Of a stretch of 64,000 nucleotides of DNA, positions 31,747-39,717 are shown piece by piece. The notes beneath the pieces are model-generated. The model did no database searches and was not told where the DNA came from. It saw only the letters and a list, made by a program, of their open reading frames with translations. The stretch is from Microbacterium sulfonylureivorans. GTDB lineage: Bacteria > Actinomycetota > Actinomycetes > Actinomycetales > Microbacteriaceae. Location: the NCBI RefSeq assembly GCF_003999995.1, contig NZ_RJAD01000002.1, positions 434,001 to 498,000 of the forward strand. Reading direction: 5' to 3'. Position numbers and translations under genes: made by a program. Position 1 is the first letter of the stretch, and each line of letters begins with the position of its first letter.

Positions 31747-32775
31747 ATGACCGCCTCCGCCGCCCGCACCGGCATCGTCCACCTCGCGGAGCGCACCCCG
31801 CAGCTCGCGGGCGCAGAGATGGTCGCCGCGCTCGTACCGCCCCCGCAGTTCGCCGACGCGACGTTCGACACGTACCGCGCGGACCCGGAATTCCCTTCAC
31901 AGCAGGAGGCGAAGGACCTGCTCCGAGCTTTCTGCGGCGCGGGCCAGCTGGCGAAGGGCGGCTTCTTCCGCAAGGCGAAGAGGCCGGAGGTGAAGCCCGG
32001 CGTCTACCTCGACGGAGGGTTCGGCGTCGGCAAGACGCATCTGCTCGCGTCGATCTATCACGCGATGCCGGCACGGCGGAAGTACTTCGGCTCGTTCATC
32101 GAGTACACCGCGCTCGTCGGGGCGATGGGCTATCAGAACACGGTCGAGCTGTTCCGCGGAGCCGACCTGCTCTGCATCGACGAGTTCGAGCTCGACGATC
32201 CGGGCGACACGATGGTGATGACGCGGCTGCTCGCGGAGCTCGTCTCATCCGGCACGCGGCTGGCCGCGACATCCAACACCCCACCCAACGCCCTCGGCGA
32301 GGGCCGGTTCGCCGCGCAGGACTTCCTGCGCGAGATCCACGCGATGGCGTCCAGCTTCCAGACGATCCGCATCGACGGCACGGACTACCGCCACCGCGCG
32401 GTCGACGGGCACGCCGCGGTGCTGTCCGCGCCGCAGTACGAGGCTGCGATCGCGGATGCCGCGGCCGCCGGCACTGCGTCGGACGACACGTTCGCCCAGC
32501 TCATCGCCCACCTCGCCAAGGTGCATCCCTCGCGTTACATCCGGCTCATCGAGGGCATCACTGCCGTGGGACTGCGCGAGGTGGAGCCGTTCACCGATCA
32601 GTCCGCCGCGCTGCGATTCGTCGCCTTCATCGACCGGGTGTACGACGCCGAGCTGCCCATCCGGGCGACGGGCGTCTCGCTCGACCTGGTCTTCCCCGAC
32701 GAGATGCTCTCGGGCGGCTATCGGAAGAAGTACCTGCGCGCGATCTCGCGCCTGGTGGCGTCGACTCTCGCCTGA
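31747..32775 (+). CDS. zapE: AFG1-like cell division ATPase ZapE
   Basis: The 342-residue P-loop ATPase has Walker A GGFGVGKTH (about residues 96-104), Walker B LLCIDEFEL, and sensor LAATSNTPPNALGEGRF. These match the AFG1/ZapE family, which affects Z-ring stability in Proteobacteria; the actinobacterial role is less studied. The ATG at 31747 is where homology begins. It is followed by a regulated gap before amtB. Confidence 0.87.
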   Translation: MTASAARTGIVHLAERTPQLAGAEMVAALVPPPQFADATFDTYRADPEFPSQQEAKDLLRAFCGAGQLAKGGFFRKAKRPEVKPGVYLDGGFGVGKTHLLASIYHAMPARRKYFGSFIEYTALVGAMGYQNTVELFRGADLLCIDEFELDDPGDTMVMTRLLAELVSSGTRLAATSNTPPNALGEGRFAAQDFLREIHAMASSFQTIRIDGTDYRHRAVDGHAAVLSAPQYEAAIADAAAAGTASDDTFAQLIAHLAKVHPSRYIRLIEGITAVGLREVEPFTDQSAALRFVAFIDRVYDAELPIRATGVSLDLVFPDEMLSGGYRKKYLRAISRLVASTLA

Positions 32776-32799
32776 TTCACGGCACCCGTCCGCCCCCGC

Positions 32800-32846
32800 G
32801 AAACACGATGTTTACGCACACGCGCTTCACGTAACCGGCGGGAAAC
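32800..32846. promoter_or_regulatory. GlnR-like binding-site array upstream of amtB
   Basis: Two half-site pairs fit the actinobacterial GlnR pattern of GAAAC and GTNAC boxes separated by six bases: GAAAC-N6-TTTAC (32800-32815) and GTAAC-N6-GAAAC (32831-32846). GlnR is the usual nitrogen regulator of amtB in Streptomyces and mycobacteria. The pairs lie about 90-135 bp before the amtB start. The match is by eye. Confidence 0.6.
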
Positions 32847-32935
32847 ACAGGGTGAACCGCGGCCGAAACGGGCCGTCGCGACACTGGGGGGACCCGACGC
32901 TACACCTGCGTCCCTGCAGAGAGGTTCACCCCGAG

Positions 32936-34204
32936 ATGGATCAAGGCAACACCGCATTCATCCTGATATGCGCGGCACTCGTCCTTCTGATGACGCCCGG
33001 ACTCGCGTTCTTCTACGGCGGACTCGTCAAGGCCAAGAGCGTCATCAGCATGATGATGCTCAGCTTCGGCGCCATGGGCCTGATCGGCGTCCTGTGGGTC
33101 GTCTACGGCTACGCGATCGCGTTCCCCGGCTCTGAGGGCCTCGTCGCCCCCTGGGCGATCGACTGGAACAACATCGGCCTTTCGGCGCTCATCGAGGTTC
33201 CGGAGGGCGCAGCGTTCCCGCCGCTCGCATTCGTCGCCTTCCAGGCGACCTTCGCCATCATCACCGTCGCGCTCGTCTCCGGCGCCATCGCCGACCGGGC
33301 GAAGTTCGGCTCGTGGCTGATCTTCGCCGCGCTCTGGGCAACGATCGTGTACTTCCCGGTCGCCAGCTGGGTGTTCAACTTCGGCCTCGCCGAGGACGGC
33401 AGCTTCGCCTACGGCGGCTGGATCACCTACGGCCTGCAGGAGTGGTTCGGCCTCGGTGCGATCGACTTCGCCGGTGGTACTGCGGTCCACATCAACGCCG
33501 GTGCCGCAGCACTCGCCCTCGCGCTCGTCCTGGGCAAGCGGGTCGGCTTCCAGAAGGGCGTCCACGTCCCGCACAACCCGCCGTTCGTCCTGCTCGGCGC
33601 CGGTCTGCTGTGGTTCGGCTGGTTCGGCTTCAACGCGGGCTCCGAGCTCGCCGCCGACGGCACCGCAGCGCTCGCGTTCGTCAACACGATCGCCGCTCCC
33701 GCAGCAGCGCTCCTGGCCTGGCTGATCGTCGAGAAGATCAAGGACGGCAAGCCGACGTCGGTCGGTGCCGCTTCGGGCGCCGTCGCGGGCCTCGTCGCCA
33801 TCACGCCTGCGTGCGCGTCGCTGACGCCGATCTGGGCCGTCGTGCTCGGCCTCATCGCCGGTGCCGTCTGCGCGCTCGCGATCGAGCTGAAGTTCAAGTG
33901 GGGCTTCGACGACTCGCTCGACGTGGTGGGCATCCACCTCGTGGGCGGTCTGATCGGAACGCTGTACCTGGGCTTCTTCGCCACCAACACCGGTCTGTTC
34001 ACCGGTGGCGACGGCACGCAGCTCCTCGTTCAGGCCATCGCCGCCGTCTCGGTGCTCGTGTACTCGTTCGTCCTCGCCTGGGTCATCGGCTTCGCGATCG
34101 AGAAGACGGTCGGCTTCCGCGTGAAGAACGAGGACGAGGTCGCCGGGATCGACACGGTCGTGCACGGCGAGGAGGGCTACGTGCTCGAGGGCGCTCGCGC
34201 CTGA
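32936..34204 (+). CDS. amtB: ammonium transporter
   Basis: This inner-membrane ammonium channel of the Amt/MEP/Rh family is 422 residues, with about 11 membrane helices. It begins MDQGNTAFILICAALVLLMTPGLAFFYGGL, the family signature. The pore and twin-His features are in FAGGTAVHINAGAAAL and VVGIHLVGGLIGTL, with the FGWFGFNAGSELAADG stretch between. The ATG lies after GAGAGG at a suitable distance. No glnK or glnD follows in this window, unlike many actinobacterial amtB operons. A GlnR-like array upstream implies nitrogen control. Confidence 0.93.
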   Translation: MDQGNTAFILICAALVLLMTPGLAFFYGGLVKAKSVISMMMLSFGAMGLIGVLWVVYGYAIAFPGSEGLVAPWAIDWNNIGLSALIEVPEGAAFPPLAFVAFQATFAIITVALVSGAIADRAKFGSWLIFAALWATIVYFPVASWVFNFGLAEDGSFAYGGWITYGLQEWFGLGAIDFAGGTAVHINAGAAALALALVLGKRVGFQKGVHVPHNPPFVLLGAGLLWFGWFGFNAGSELAADGTAALAFVNTIAAPAAALLAWLIVEKIKDGKPTSVGAASGAVAGLVAITPACASLTPIWAVVLGLIAGAVCALAIELKFKWGFDDSLDVVGIHLVGGLIGTLYLGFFATNTGLFTGGDGTQLLVQAIAAVSVLVYSFVLAWVIGFAIEKTVGFRVKNEDEVAGIDTVVHGEEGYVLEGARA

Positions 34205-34220
34205 TCCTCATCCACAGCAC

Positions 34221-34257
34221 AGGAGGGGCGTCGCGGATCTTCCGCGGCGCCCCTCCT
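34221..34257 (+). terminator. terminator of amtB
   Basis: 17-base arms (34221-34237 and 34241-34257) pair with one mismatch around a three-base loop, 16 bases after the amtB stop. Confidence 0.75.
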
Positions 34258-34278
34258 CGTTCGCGTTAGGGTGACGAC

Positions 34279-34809
34279 GTGACGCAAAGCCCCGGCATCC
34301 TGAGCCGCATCGCGCAGCTGTTCCACCCCACGACAAGGAAGAGCAGCTCGACCTCGCGCGTAACGCCCGGAGACGATGAACCGGGGCGGAGCGGGGCGAC
34401 GGCGACCGTCGAGATCGTCCCCCCGGCACGGGACGCCCTCAGGATCTCCTACGCCCCCGACGCCGACGGCGACCCGGACGCCGGCGAGATCGTGTGGACG
34501 TGGGTGCCGTACGACGAGCGCGACGGGCGGGGAAAGGACCGGCCCGTGCTGGTCATCGCGCACGAGAACGCCGACTGGGTGTACGTCGTTCGACTCACCA
34601 GTAAGTCGCACGACGGCGAACGCGACTTTCTGGCGATCGGCGCGGGCGCCTGGGACTCGCAGGGCCGACCTTCATGGGTCGACGTCGAGCAGATCTACCG
34701 CGTGCATCGGGACGGCATGCGGCGCGAGGCATCCGTCCTCGATCTCGACAGGTTCGCTCGGGTCGCCGACGCGCTCCATCGACGCTACGGCTGGGCGGTC
34801 GGGGCCTGA
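34279..34809 (+). CDS. PemK/MazF-like protein without an adjacent antitoxin
   Basis: The 176-residue product has a disordered N-terminus of about 65 residues. A PemK/MazF-like beta-barrel follows: AGEIVWTWVPYDERDGRGKDRPVLVI, VVRLTSK, GERDFLAIGAGAWD and PSWVDVEQIYRV. MazF toxins are ribosome-independent endoribonucleases. The core GDIVWV-type start and RPVLV motif fit the family. No antitoxin-sized gene precedes it in the same direction. A TAGGGT box six bases before the GTG suggests a leaderless transcript. Whether it is toxic is unknown; chromosomal solitary PemK-like proteins are common in Actinobacteria. Confidence 0.75.
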   Translation: MTQSPGILSRIAQLFHPTTRKSSSTSRVTPGDDEPGRSGATATVEIVPPARDALRISYAPDADGDPDAGEIVWTWVPYDERDGRGKDRPVLVIAHENADWVYVVRLTSKSHDGERDFLAIGAGAWDSQGRPSWVDVEQIYRVHRDGMRREASVLDLDRFARVADALHRRYGWAVGA

Positions 34810-34830
34810 ATCCCGCCCCCGCGAACGACG

Positions 34831-34850
34831 AAACCCCGCCGGGGCGGGGG
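34831..34850 (-). terminator. terminator of the minus-strand tRNA-Val
   Basis: On the minus strand a 7-bp stem (ccccgcc/ggcgggg) with a two-base loop is followed by TTT, just downstream of the tRNA gene. Confidence 0.6.
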
Positions 34851-34854
34851 GTCG

Positions 34855-34930
34855 TGGTGGGCGATACCAGACTCGAACTGATGACCTCTTCCGTGTGAAG
34901 GAAGCGCGCTACCAACTGCGCCAATCGCCC
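34855..34930 (-). tRNA. tRNA-Val(CAC)
   Basis: The acceptor stem GGGCGAT/ATCGCCC, D arm, anticodon stem CTTCC/GGAAG around loop TTCACAC (anticodon CAC) and T arm GTTCGAGTC are all intact. CCA is encoded. The acceptor stem is identical to that of tRNA-Val(GAC) at 35314. Confidence 0.93.
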
Positions 34931-35020
34931 GTGGCCCCGTGGGGCCGAGACTCGATCCTACCCGATGCCGAGGCCTGTCTCGAACCGGGACGGGGAGACA
35001 CGCGCGGGCCGCGCTCGGTT

Positions 35021-35048
35021 TTGCGTCATGCGATTCGTGGGATAAAGT
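35021..35048 (+). promoter_or_regulatory. promoter of the tRNA Gly-Cys-Val cluster
   Basis: TTGCGT and TAAAGT hexamers are separated by 16 bases. The -10 box ends 37 bases before tRNA-Gly. Confidence 0.6.
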
Positions 35049-35085
35049 CTTTCAAGTGCCCGGGTGAGAAACGCGGGAACGAAAT

Positions 35086-35158
35086 GCGGATGTAGCGCAG
35101 TTGGTAGCGCACAACCTTGCCAAGGTTGGGGTCGCGAGTTCGAGTCTCGTCATCCGCT
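35086..35158 (+). tRNA. tRNA-Gly(GCC)
   Basis: The acceptor GCGGATG/CATCCGC, anticodon stem CAACC/GGTTG around TTGCCAA (anticodon GCC) and T loop GTTCGAGTC are intact. CCA is not encoded. Confidence 0.93.
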
Positions 35159-35212
35159 CGAGTGCAGGGACTTCTCCCCGGAGGAGTCACGGCACGTGGG
35201 GTCAAACCACAC

Positions 35213-35283
35213 GGTGGCGTGGCCGAGCGGCTAGGCACCGGCCTGCAAAGCCGTTTACACGGGTTCGAATCCCGTCGCCACCT
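35213..35283 (+). tRNA. tRNA-Cys(GCA)
   Basis: The acceptor GGTGGCG/CGCCACC, anticodon stem CCGGC/GCCGT around CTGCAAA (anticodon GCA) and T loop GTTCGAATC are intact. CCA is not encoded. Confidence 0.9.
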
Positions 35284-35313
35284 CCACTCCCGGTCCCGAC
35301 CGGAGCACGACTC

Positions 35314-35388
35314 GGGCGATTGGCGCAGCGGTAGCGCGCTTCCCTGACACGGAAGAGGTCACTGGTTCGATCCCAGTATCGCCCACCA
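35314..35388 (+). tRNA. tRNA-Val(GAC), integration target
   Basis: The acceptor GGGCGAT/ATCGCCC, anticodon stem CTTCC/GGAAG around CTGACAC (anticodon GAC) and T loop GTTCGATCC are intact, and CCA is encoded. Its last 22 bases (apart from the final A) are repeated at 46290-46311. The integrated element therefore rebuilt a functional 3' end on insertion. Confidence 0.93.
35366..35387 (+). other. attL core of the integrated element
   Basis: This 22-bp sequence starts at TTCGATCC in the T arm, ends with CCCACC, and is repeated exactly at 46290-46311 in direct orientation. It lies in the 3' end of tRNA-Val(GAC), a usual target of tyrosine integrases. Confidence 0.85.
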
Positions 35389-35393
35389 AAAAG

Positions 35394-35416
35394 CCCCCGG
35401 AAATCCGGGGGTTTTT
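35394..35416 (+). terminator. terminator after tRNA-Val
   Basis: A 7-bp stem (cccccgg/ccggggg), a four-base loop and a TTTTT run follow the tRNA closely. It lies inside the element, so it replaces the chromosomal terminator left at 46320-46340. Confidence 0.85.
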
Positions 35417-35434
35417 GCGTGACACGGTGACCTA

Positions 35435-35453
35435 GGGCAATATCTGGGCAATA
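35435..35453 (+). repeat. paired GGGCAATA repeats near attL
   Basis: Two direct copies of GGGCAATA begin at 35435 and 35446. The same pair occurs near attR (46138 and 46148). They are probable arm-type binding sites for the element integrase, the second kind of site used by lambda-like integrases. Confidence 0.55.
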
Positions 35454-35541
35454 ACGCCCGGGACGATGTCTAGCTCTGACCGACTGGTCGCGATACGTTC
35501 GCGCCAGACCCGTCGCACGGACGGAGATTTGGGGCAGGTCA

Positions 35542-35811
35542 ATGACGACGTACATGGTGGGCTACGACCTGGGCAAGCCGGGGCGGGACTACGACGGCCT
35601 GCACGAGTATTTGAAGTCCTTCCGCACCTACTGGCACAACCTTGACAGCACGTGGCTGGTGGTCACTTCGGAGTCTGCCGAACAGCTTCGAAACGGGGCC
35701 GGTCGATTCCTCGACAACAGCGACAAGCTGCTCGTGTGCCAGGTTACGACGCCAGGGGCTTGGCGTGGGTTCGGGGAGTCTGGCTCAGAGTGGCTCATGA
35801 AATACCTGTAG
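35542..35811 (+). CDS. Cas2/VapD-like ferredoxin-fold small protein (SinR family-like)
   Basis: The 89-residue product starts MTTYMVGYDLGKPGRDYDGL and has STWLVVTSESAEQLRN and KLLVCQVTTPGAW. This is the beta-alpha-beta layout with an early Asp that typifies the Cas2/VapD/SinR group of small ferredoxin-fold proteins. VapD and some Cas2 members are nucleases; others are not. There is no CRISPR array nearby. It is one of only two plus-strand genes in the element, at the attL edge, a place where accessory cargo is often found. The function is inferred only from family resemblance. Confidence 0.6.
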   Translation: MTTYMVGYDLGKPGRDYDGLHEYLKSFRTYWHNLDSTWLVVTSESAEQLRNGAGRFLDNSDKLLVCQVTTPGAWRGFGESGSEWLMKYL

Positions 35812-36070
35812 TGGCTTAGCATTCAGCCCCCTGGATGCTCGGTAGGTCCGGCTCGTTTGGCTGCCGCTCGGAGCGCGTCTAGTGCTGCGATGCGCGCGGC
35901 TAAGACTGCAATTGCTGACCTGTGTAGGCGTCAGCCAAACGATTCGCGGACTGGGAGGTTCCATACCGGCGGCTGTGAGGATGCTGACATCGCGGCGACG
36001 CGACCAAGAGGTGTCGGTAGGTAGTCGTAGCCTCCAAGGCACACCCACCCGAGGTGAAAGAAGGAACGCC

Positions 36071-36343
36071 ATGAAGGTCACAATGAAGTGGAACCAGCAG
36101 GGCCTGCGACAGCTCGAGCGCGACATCGCTGCGGGTACGAAGCGGATCGCGGAGGAGGCGATCGAGAAGCTTGACCGCTCGGCCCGCGCCCAGTTTGGCG
36201 GCAAGCCGGCTGACGAGATCCGCGAGCCGATCCAGCGCCTATTCGCAAACGGCGGCGTGAACGTTACGGACCCCGAACTCGGTGGGTACGTGGACGCTGT
36301 GAGCGGCAACAGCCCGTTCAAATGGCACGTCAGTCTCCGCTAG
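36071..36343 (+). CDS. small hypothetical protein of the element
   Basis: The 90-residue basic/alpha-helical protein starts MKVTMKWNQQGLRQLERDIAAG and shows no domain I recognise. The ATG at 36071 is supported by GAAGGA seven bases upstream. Its TAG stop shares the palindromic CTAG with the tape-measure gene stop on the other strand, a 4-bp convergent overlap. It could be minor phage cargo. Between 35812 and 36070 I see no gene. Confidence 0.6.
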   Translation: MKVTMKWNQQGLRQLERDIAAGTKRIAEEAIEKLDRSARAQFGGKPADEIREPIQRLFANGGVNVTDPELGGYVDAVSGNSPFKWHVSLR

Positions 36344-39102
36344 CTGTTCATCTTTCCGCGACGGTCGGCCCTGTCACTGGTCCGAGCCGCAGACGCGACC
36401 GCGTTCCCCGCGATCACCCGTGCATGAGTGAGGATCGACCCGTCCGCGTCGACCAGCGTGACGGTGTCAGGGAAGCTCACACCACTGCCTGCACTGGTTC
36501 CACCAGCCTGCGCGCCGCCGTATGCCGGCATCCAGACTGTATGCTGCTGCGCGTCACTCCATTGGCCGGCGCGAGCGGCAGCGCGCATCGCTTCTACAGC
36601 GGCGTGCCCGCCGAAACCACGGACCTCCGTCGCGGACAGCATGTGTTCCTCGTCGGACGCCATGATCGGGATCGAATCCGAAGTCGACGTACCCGGCCCG
36701 TTGATCCGGCCACCACTGGCACGACGCATGATGCCACCACCGACCTGGGACACCACCAGCACCGGGTCTGCGGTGTCCACATAGTTCAGAGCAGCCTTCA
36801 GCCTGGCCAGTGCCGCCTCCGCGCCGGCCGTGTCGTGCAGCACCTTGAACTTTGCTTCGTCGGGAATGGCGTAGATCTTGTCCGCAAGATTCTCCGCTTC
36901 ATCAGCCGACGCGCCCAGATCCGTCGCTCGGTCGATCAGCGCCTGCCGACCATCAATAAGCGACTGCTTATATGCGTCGGTGTTCTGGTCCAGGTCGAAC
37001 TGTTTCTCTGCGGCGGCCTGCGACTTCGCGGCCATGTCGGTCAGCATCCCGAGGTTGTTGCGGCCCGCCTCAGTGGTGGTGTCCAATCCGAGCGCGTACC
37101 CCTCCGCACCCTCCCGAACCTTCCCGATCGCTTCCTCCACCCCGGCAAGTGCGTCCTGATAGGCGATGTTCGCTGATACGGCGTCCTGCCCCACCCCGTT
37201 CGCTTCAGTGATCATGTCGATGAGGGTGGACAGTTCGTCGTTGAACGCCTTGGACTCAGCCGCAGCATCCTTGTACGCCTCCGCCGCGGTCTGGGTTGAT
37301 TCGGCGTTGTCATCGGTCGCGGTCTTCGACTGCCGGTTGATCTCCGTGCCACGCTCGAGGGCGTCGTTCTGTTCCCGCAGCGTCGTGACCATCGTGTTCA
37401 GCGCGCCGATCGCGTCCAGGCGGGTGAGGCCCGATTCCTTCATCACCTCATTCAGAGCCGTCTCGTCACCGTCCGCGGCTTTCAGGTACACGGATAGTTC
37501 CTTCATCGCGTCCGCGTTGCCCGTGGCCGCATCCTTCAGGGTGGTGAGGCTGGCACCCAGCTTCTCCGCCGCGTCGAACGCGGAACCTTTCGACATCCAC
37601 GCCCACGACTGCTCCGCGGCCAGGTTGTCCACCGCGAGGTCGCGGGCGGCGTCACCGCCCTGCTGAAGCGCCTGCGCGTACGACTCGGCCCGCTGCTGCG
37701 CCTCGGCCTGTGCCGCCGCCAGAGCGCCGACAGTGGCCACCAGAGCGGTAATGGCGAGGGTCACCCCACCCCCGATGAGCGCGAACCGGGTGCCGGTGGT
37801 CGACAGTTCCGACAGGGACCGTTTCAGTTCGGCCAGCTTCGTCACCGCAAGGACCGACGCACCCCCAGTGAGGGCGACTGTCCCGGCCACGGCGGTGAAG
37901 ATCCCGATCAGACCCTGCGCCGGTTCCGGCATCGCGGAGAACGCCTGCGCGAGCCCTGCCACACCATCCGCGCCGGCCTTCACCGCTGGCAGTAGCTGTT
38001 CACCCACCGAGATCGCGGCATCGTTGACGGAGTTGGTCATGATCTGCAACCGGGCCTCGGTCGTGTCGTACCGTTTGCGGGCCTCCTCGATCAGTGCAAG
38101 GTTGTCTTCCCACGCCCCGGACCCGAGTTCAAGGGATTCGCGGAGGAGGTCACCACTGTTCGCCATACCGAGGAGCGCTTGCGACACGCGGATATCCGAC
38201 TGCCCGAGGTCCGAGAGAGTCTTGAAGACGTCGCCGCCCTCGGCGTTGATCCGCCCCAGGCCTTCGACGAACGTGGCGATTGCCTCAGCCGGCGCGGTCT
38301 GGAACGCCTTCGAGAACTCCGCCGACGACATCCCAGCCACCTGCGCGAACTGCTCAAGCTCTTCCCCACCCGCGGACACGCTCATGGCAATGTCCGTCAT
38401 GATCCGGGAGATAGCCGTACCACCGGCCTCAGCCTCGATACCCACCGACGCGAGAGCGTTAGCGAACCCCAGAACCTGAGCCTCAGTCAGCCCCACGATC
38501 TTGCCCGCGCCCGCGATCCGCTGAGCCATCTGCACGATGTCACGCTCAGTCGACGCACCATCGTTACCGAGAGCGACCAGAGCCGCACCCAGATTGTCAA
38601 CCTCTTCCGGGGCGGTCTGCATCACATTCATCAGTTGCGCGATCGACGTTGCCGCCTCATCCGCGGTCAGATTCGTCGTCTCCGACAGGTCGATCATCGT
38701 CTTCGTGAACGCCGCCACATCCTCACGGGCAACACCCAACTGCCCCGCAGCCTCAGCCACCGCAGCAATCTCCTGATGCGTCGCCGGAAGAGTCGTCGCC
38801 AGAGACCGCAACTGATCCTCAAGAACCTGCATCTGCTCCGTGGACCCGTCAACGGTCTTCGTGACCCCAGTCCACGCGGACTCCCAGTCAATCGCCGCCT
38901 TCGTCGCCAGTGCCGCAGCCGCGACCAGCGCCGCACCAGTGAGCATCGACGTCCGACCGAGCGACTGAAACGCCTCGCGCTTCTGAGTCAGCTTCTCCGC
39001 CTCAGTGCCCGTCTCACGGGTCGCTTTCGCAGCCTTCTGCATCCCGTCGATGTACTGCTGCATCTGCACCGAAAGGGTCGTCTTTACCTGCCGATCAGTC
39101 AT
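36340..39102 (-). CDS. phage tail tape-measure protein (TP901 type)
   Basis: The 920-residue product scaffolds the tail tube and sets its length in siphophages. It has a coiled-coil N-terminus, an internal hydrophobic patch (GALVAAAALATKAA), the TP901 core (DWESAWTGVTKTVDGSTEQM through LMNVMQTAPEEVDNLGAAL), two further hydrophobic segments near the centre, and Ala/Glu-rich helices. It is full length for a small siphophage. No tail genes follow it, because the element ends about 1 kb later. The start overlaps the previous stop (ATGA). Confidence 0.88.
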   Translation of the reverse strand: MTDRQVKTTLSVQMQQYIDGMQKAAKATRETGTEAEKLTQKREAFQSLGRTSMLTGAALVAAAALATKAAIDWESAWTGVTKTVDGSTEQMQVLEDQLRSLATTLPATHQEIAAVAEAAGQLGVAREDVAAFTKTMIDLSETTNLTADEAATSIAQLMNVMQTAPEEVDNLGAALVALGNDGASTERDIVQMAQRIAGAGKIVGLTEAQVLGFANALASVGIEAEAGGTAISRIMTDIAMSVSAGGEELEQFAQVAGMSSAEFSKAFQTAPAEAIATFVEGLGRINAEGGDVFKTLSDLGQSDIRVSQALLGMANSGDLLRESLELGSGAWEDNLALIEEARKRYDTTEARLQIMTNSVNDAAISVGEQLLPAVKAGADGVAGLAQAFSAMPEPAQGLIGIFTAVAGTVALTGGASVLAVTKLAELKRSLSELSTTGTRFALIGGGVTLAITALVATVGALAAAQAEAQQRAESYAQALQQGGDAARDLAVDNLAAEQSWAWMSKGSAFDAAEKLGASLTTLKDAATGNADAMKELSVYLKAADGDETALNEVMKESGLTRLDAIGALNTMVTTLREQNDALERGTEINRQSKTATDDNAESTQTAAEAYKDAAAESKAFNDELSTLIDMITEANGVGQDAVSANIAYQDALAGVEEAIGKVREGAEGYALGLDTTTEAGRNNLGMLTDMAAKSQAAAEKQFDLDQNTDAYKQSLIDGRQALIDRATDLGASADEAENLADKIYAIPDEAKFKVLHDTAGAEAALARLKAALNYVDTADPVLVVSQVGGGIMRRASGGRINGPGTSTSDSIPIMASDEEHMLSATEVRGFGGHAAVEAMRAAARAGQWSDAQQHTVWMPAYGGAQAGGTSAGSGVSFPDTVTLVDADGSILTHARVIAGNAVASAARTSDRADRRGKMNS

Positions 39103-39593
39103 TGCCCGGCCCCCTTCGCCTTCACGACCTCCGCGCGACGTGCCCGCGGTTTCGACTCATGGATGACCCAAAGCACCGTCGCCGCATCCTCCAGCGCCGG
39201 CCCATCCAGCAGGCCCGCGAACTCCGCCCACACCTCAGCCGCAACCGGCTCACCATCCACCAGAACCGTGGGCACCGTCTCACCGTTCACCCACGCCGAC
39301 TCCACCGGATAGTTACGGACCACGGCGTGACTGTCGTAACCAACCGCGAAGTCATGCGTTGAACCCTTCCGCGGCGGACTCACGGCCGTCAGATCACACC
39401 ACCGGGCTCCCGCGAGCTGCACGAACTCAATCCGCGCCACCACATCACCCACCGCGATCTCGAAACCATCCCGATCCGGGGCAGCCTCACGCGCAAGCGC
39501 GATCAGTTCCCCGATCCGAGAACCTGCCTCAGACGCCTCATCTGCGGGCGCGTTACCCGCGCGCATCTTCTCAATTAGCTGATCAATGGGCAT
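39099..39593 (-). CDS. phage protein upstream of tape measure, probable tail assembly chaperone
   Basis: The 164-residue product begins MPIDQLIEKMRAGNAPADEASEAGSRIGEL and has no catalytic motif that I see. In siphophages the gene before the tape measure usually encodes the tail assembly chaperone, and the length and position fit that. The start at 39593 is favoured by GAGGAG. An ATG at 39614 is possible. The usual -1 frameshift extension is not evident, because it directly overlaps the tape-measure start. Confidence 0.55.
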   Translation of the reverse strand: MPIDQLIEKMRAGNAPADEASEAGSRIGELIALAREAAPDRDGFEIAVGDVVARIEFVQLAGARWCDLTAVSPPRKGSTHDFAVGYDSHAVVRNYPVESAWVNGETVPTVLVDGEPVAAEVWAEFAGLLDGPALEDAATVLWVIHESKPRARRAEVVKAKGAGQ

Positions 39594-39717
39594 TCTGGTT
39601 CTCCTCGGTTTCATCGATTGGGTTGCCGTTCTCGTCCACGACGGTCACGTACTTGAGCCAGTCATCCCGCGCGCGCTCTCGCGGCACCACAGGCGGTGGG
39701 TGCTTCCACCGGGCCAT
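39583..39717 (-). CDS. 44-residue phage protein (MARWK family)
   Basis: The product begins MARWKHPPPVVPRERARD and ends DENGNPIDETEENQNAH. Its start ATG overlaps the preceding stop by one base, and its end overlaps the next gene by 11 bp, which supports translation. It shares the MARWK start with its upstream neighbour. The function is unknown. Confidence 0.6.
   Translation of the reverse strand: MARWKHPPPVVPRERARDDWLKYVTVVDENGNPIDETEENQNAH

Noticed and set aside
32900-34165. A 421-codon minus-strand frame opposite amtB
   Set aside because: Asp/Glu/Arg-rich shadow. amtB on the plus strand is unambiguous.
35542-35811. Reading the Cas2-like gene as a CRISPR locus
   Set aside because: No cas1, no repeats and no spacers nearby. 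The resemblance is to the wider VapD/SinR fold group.
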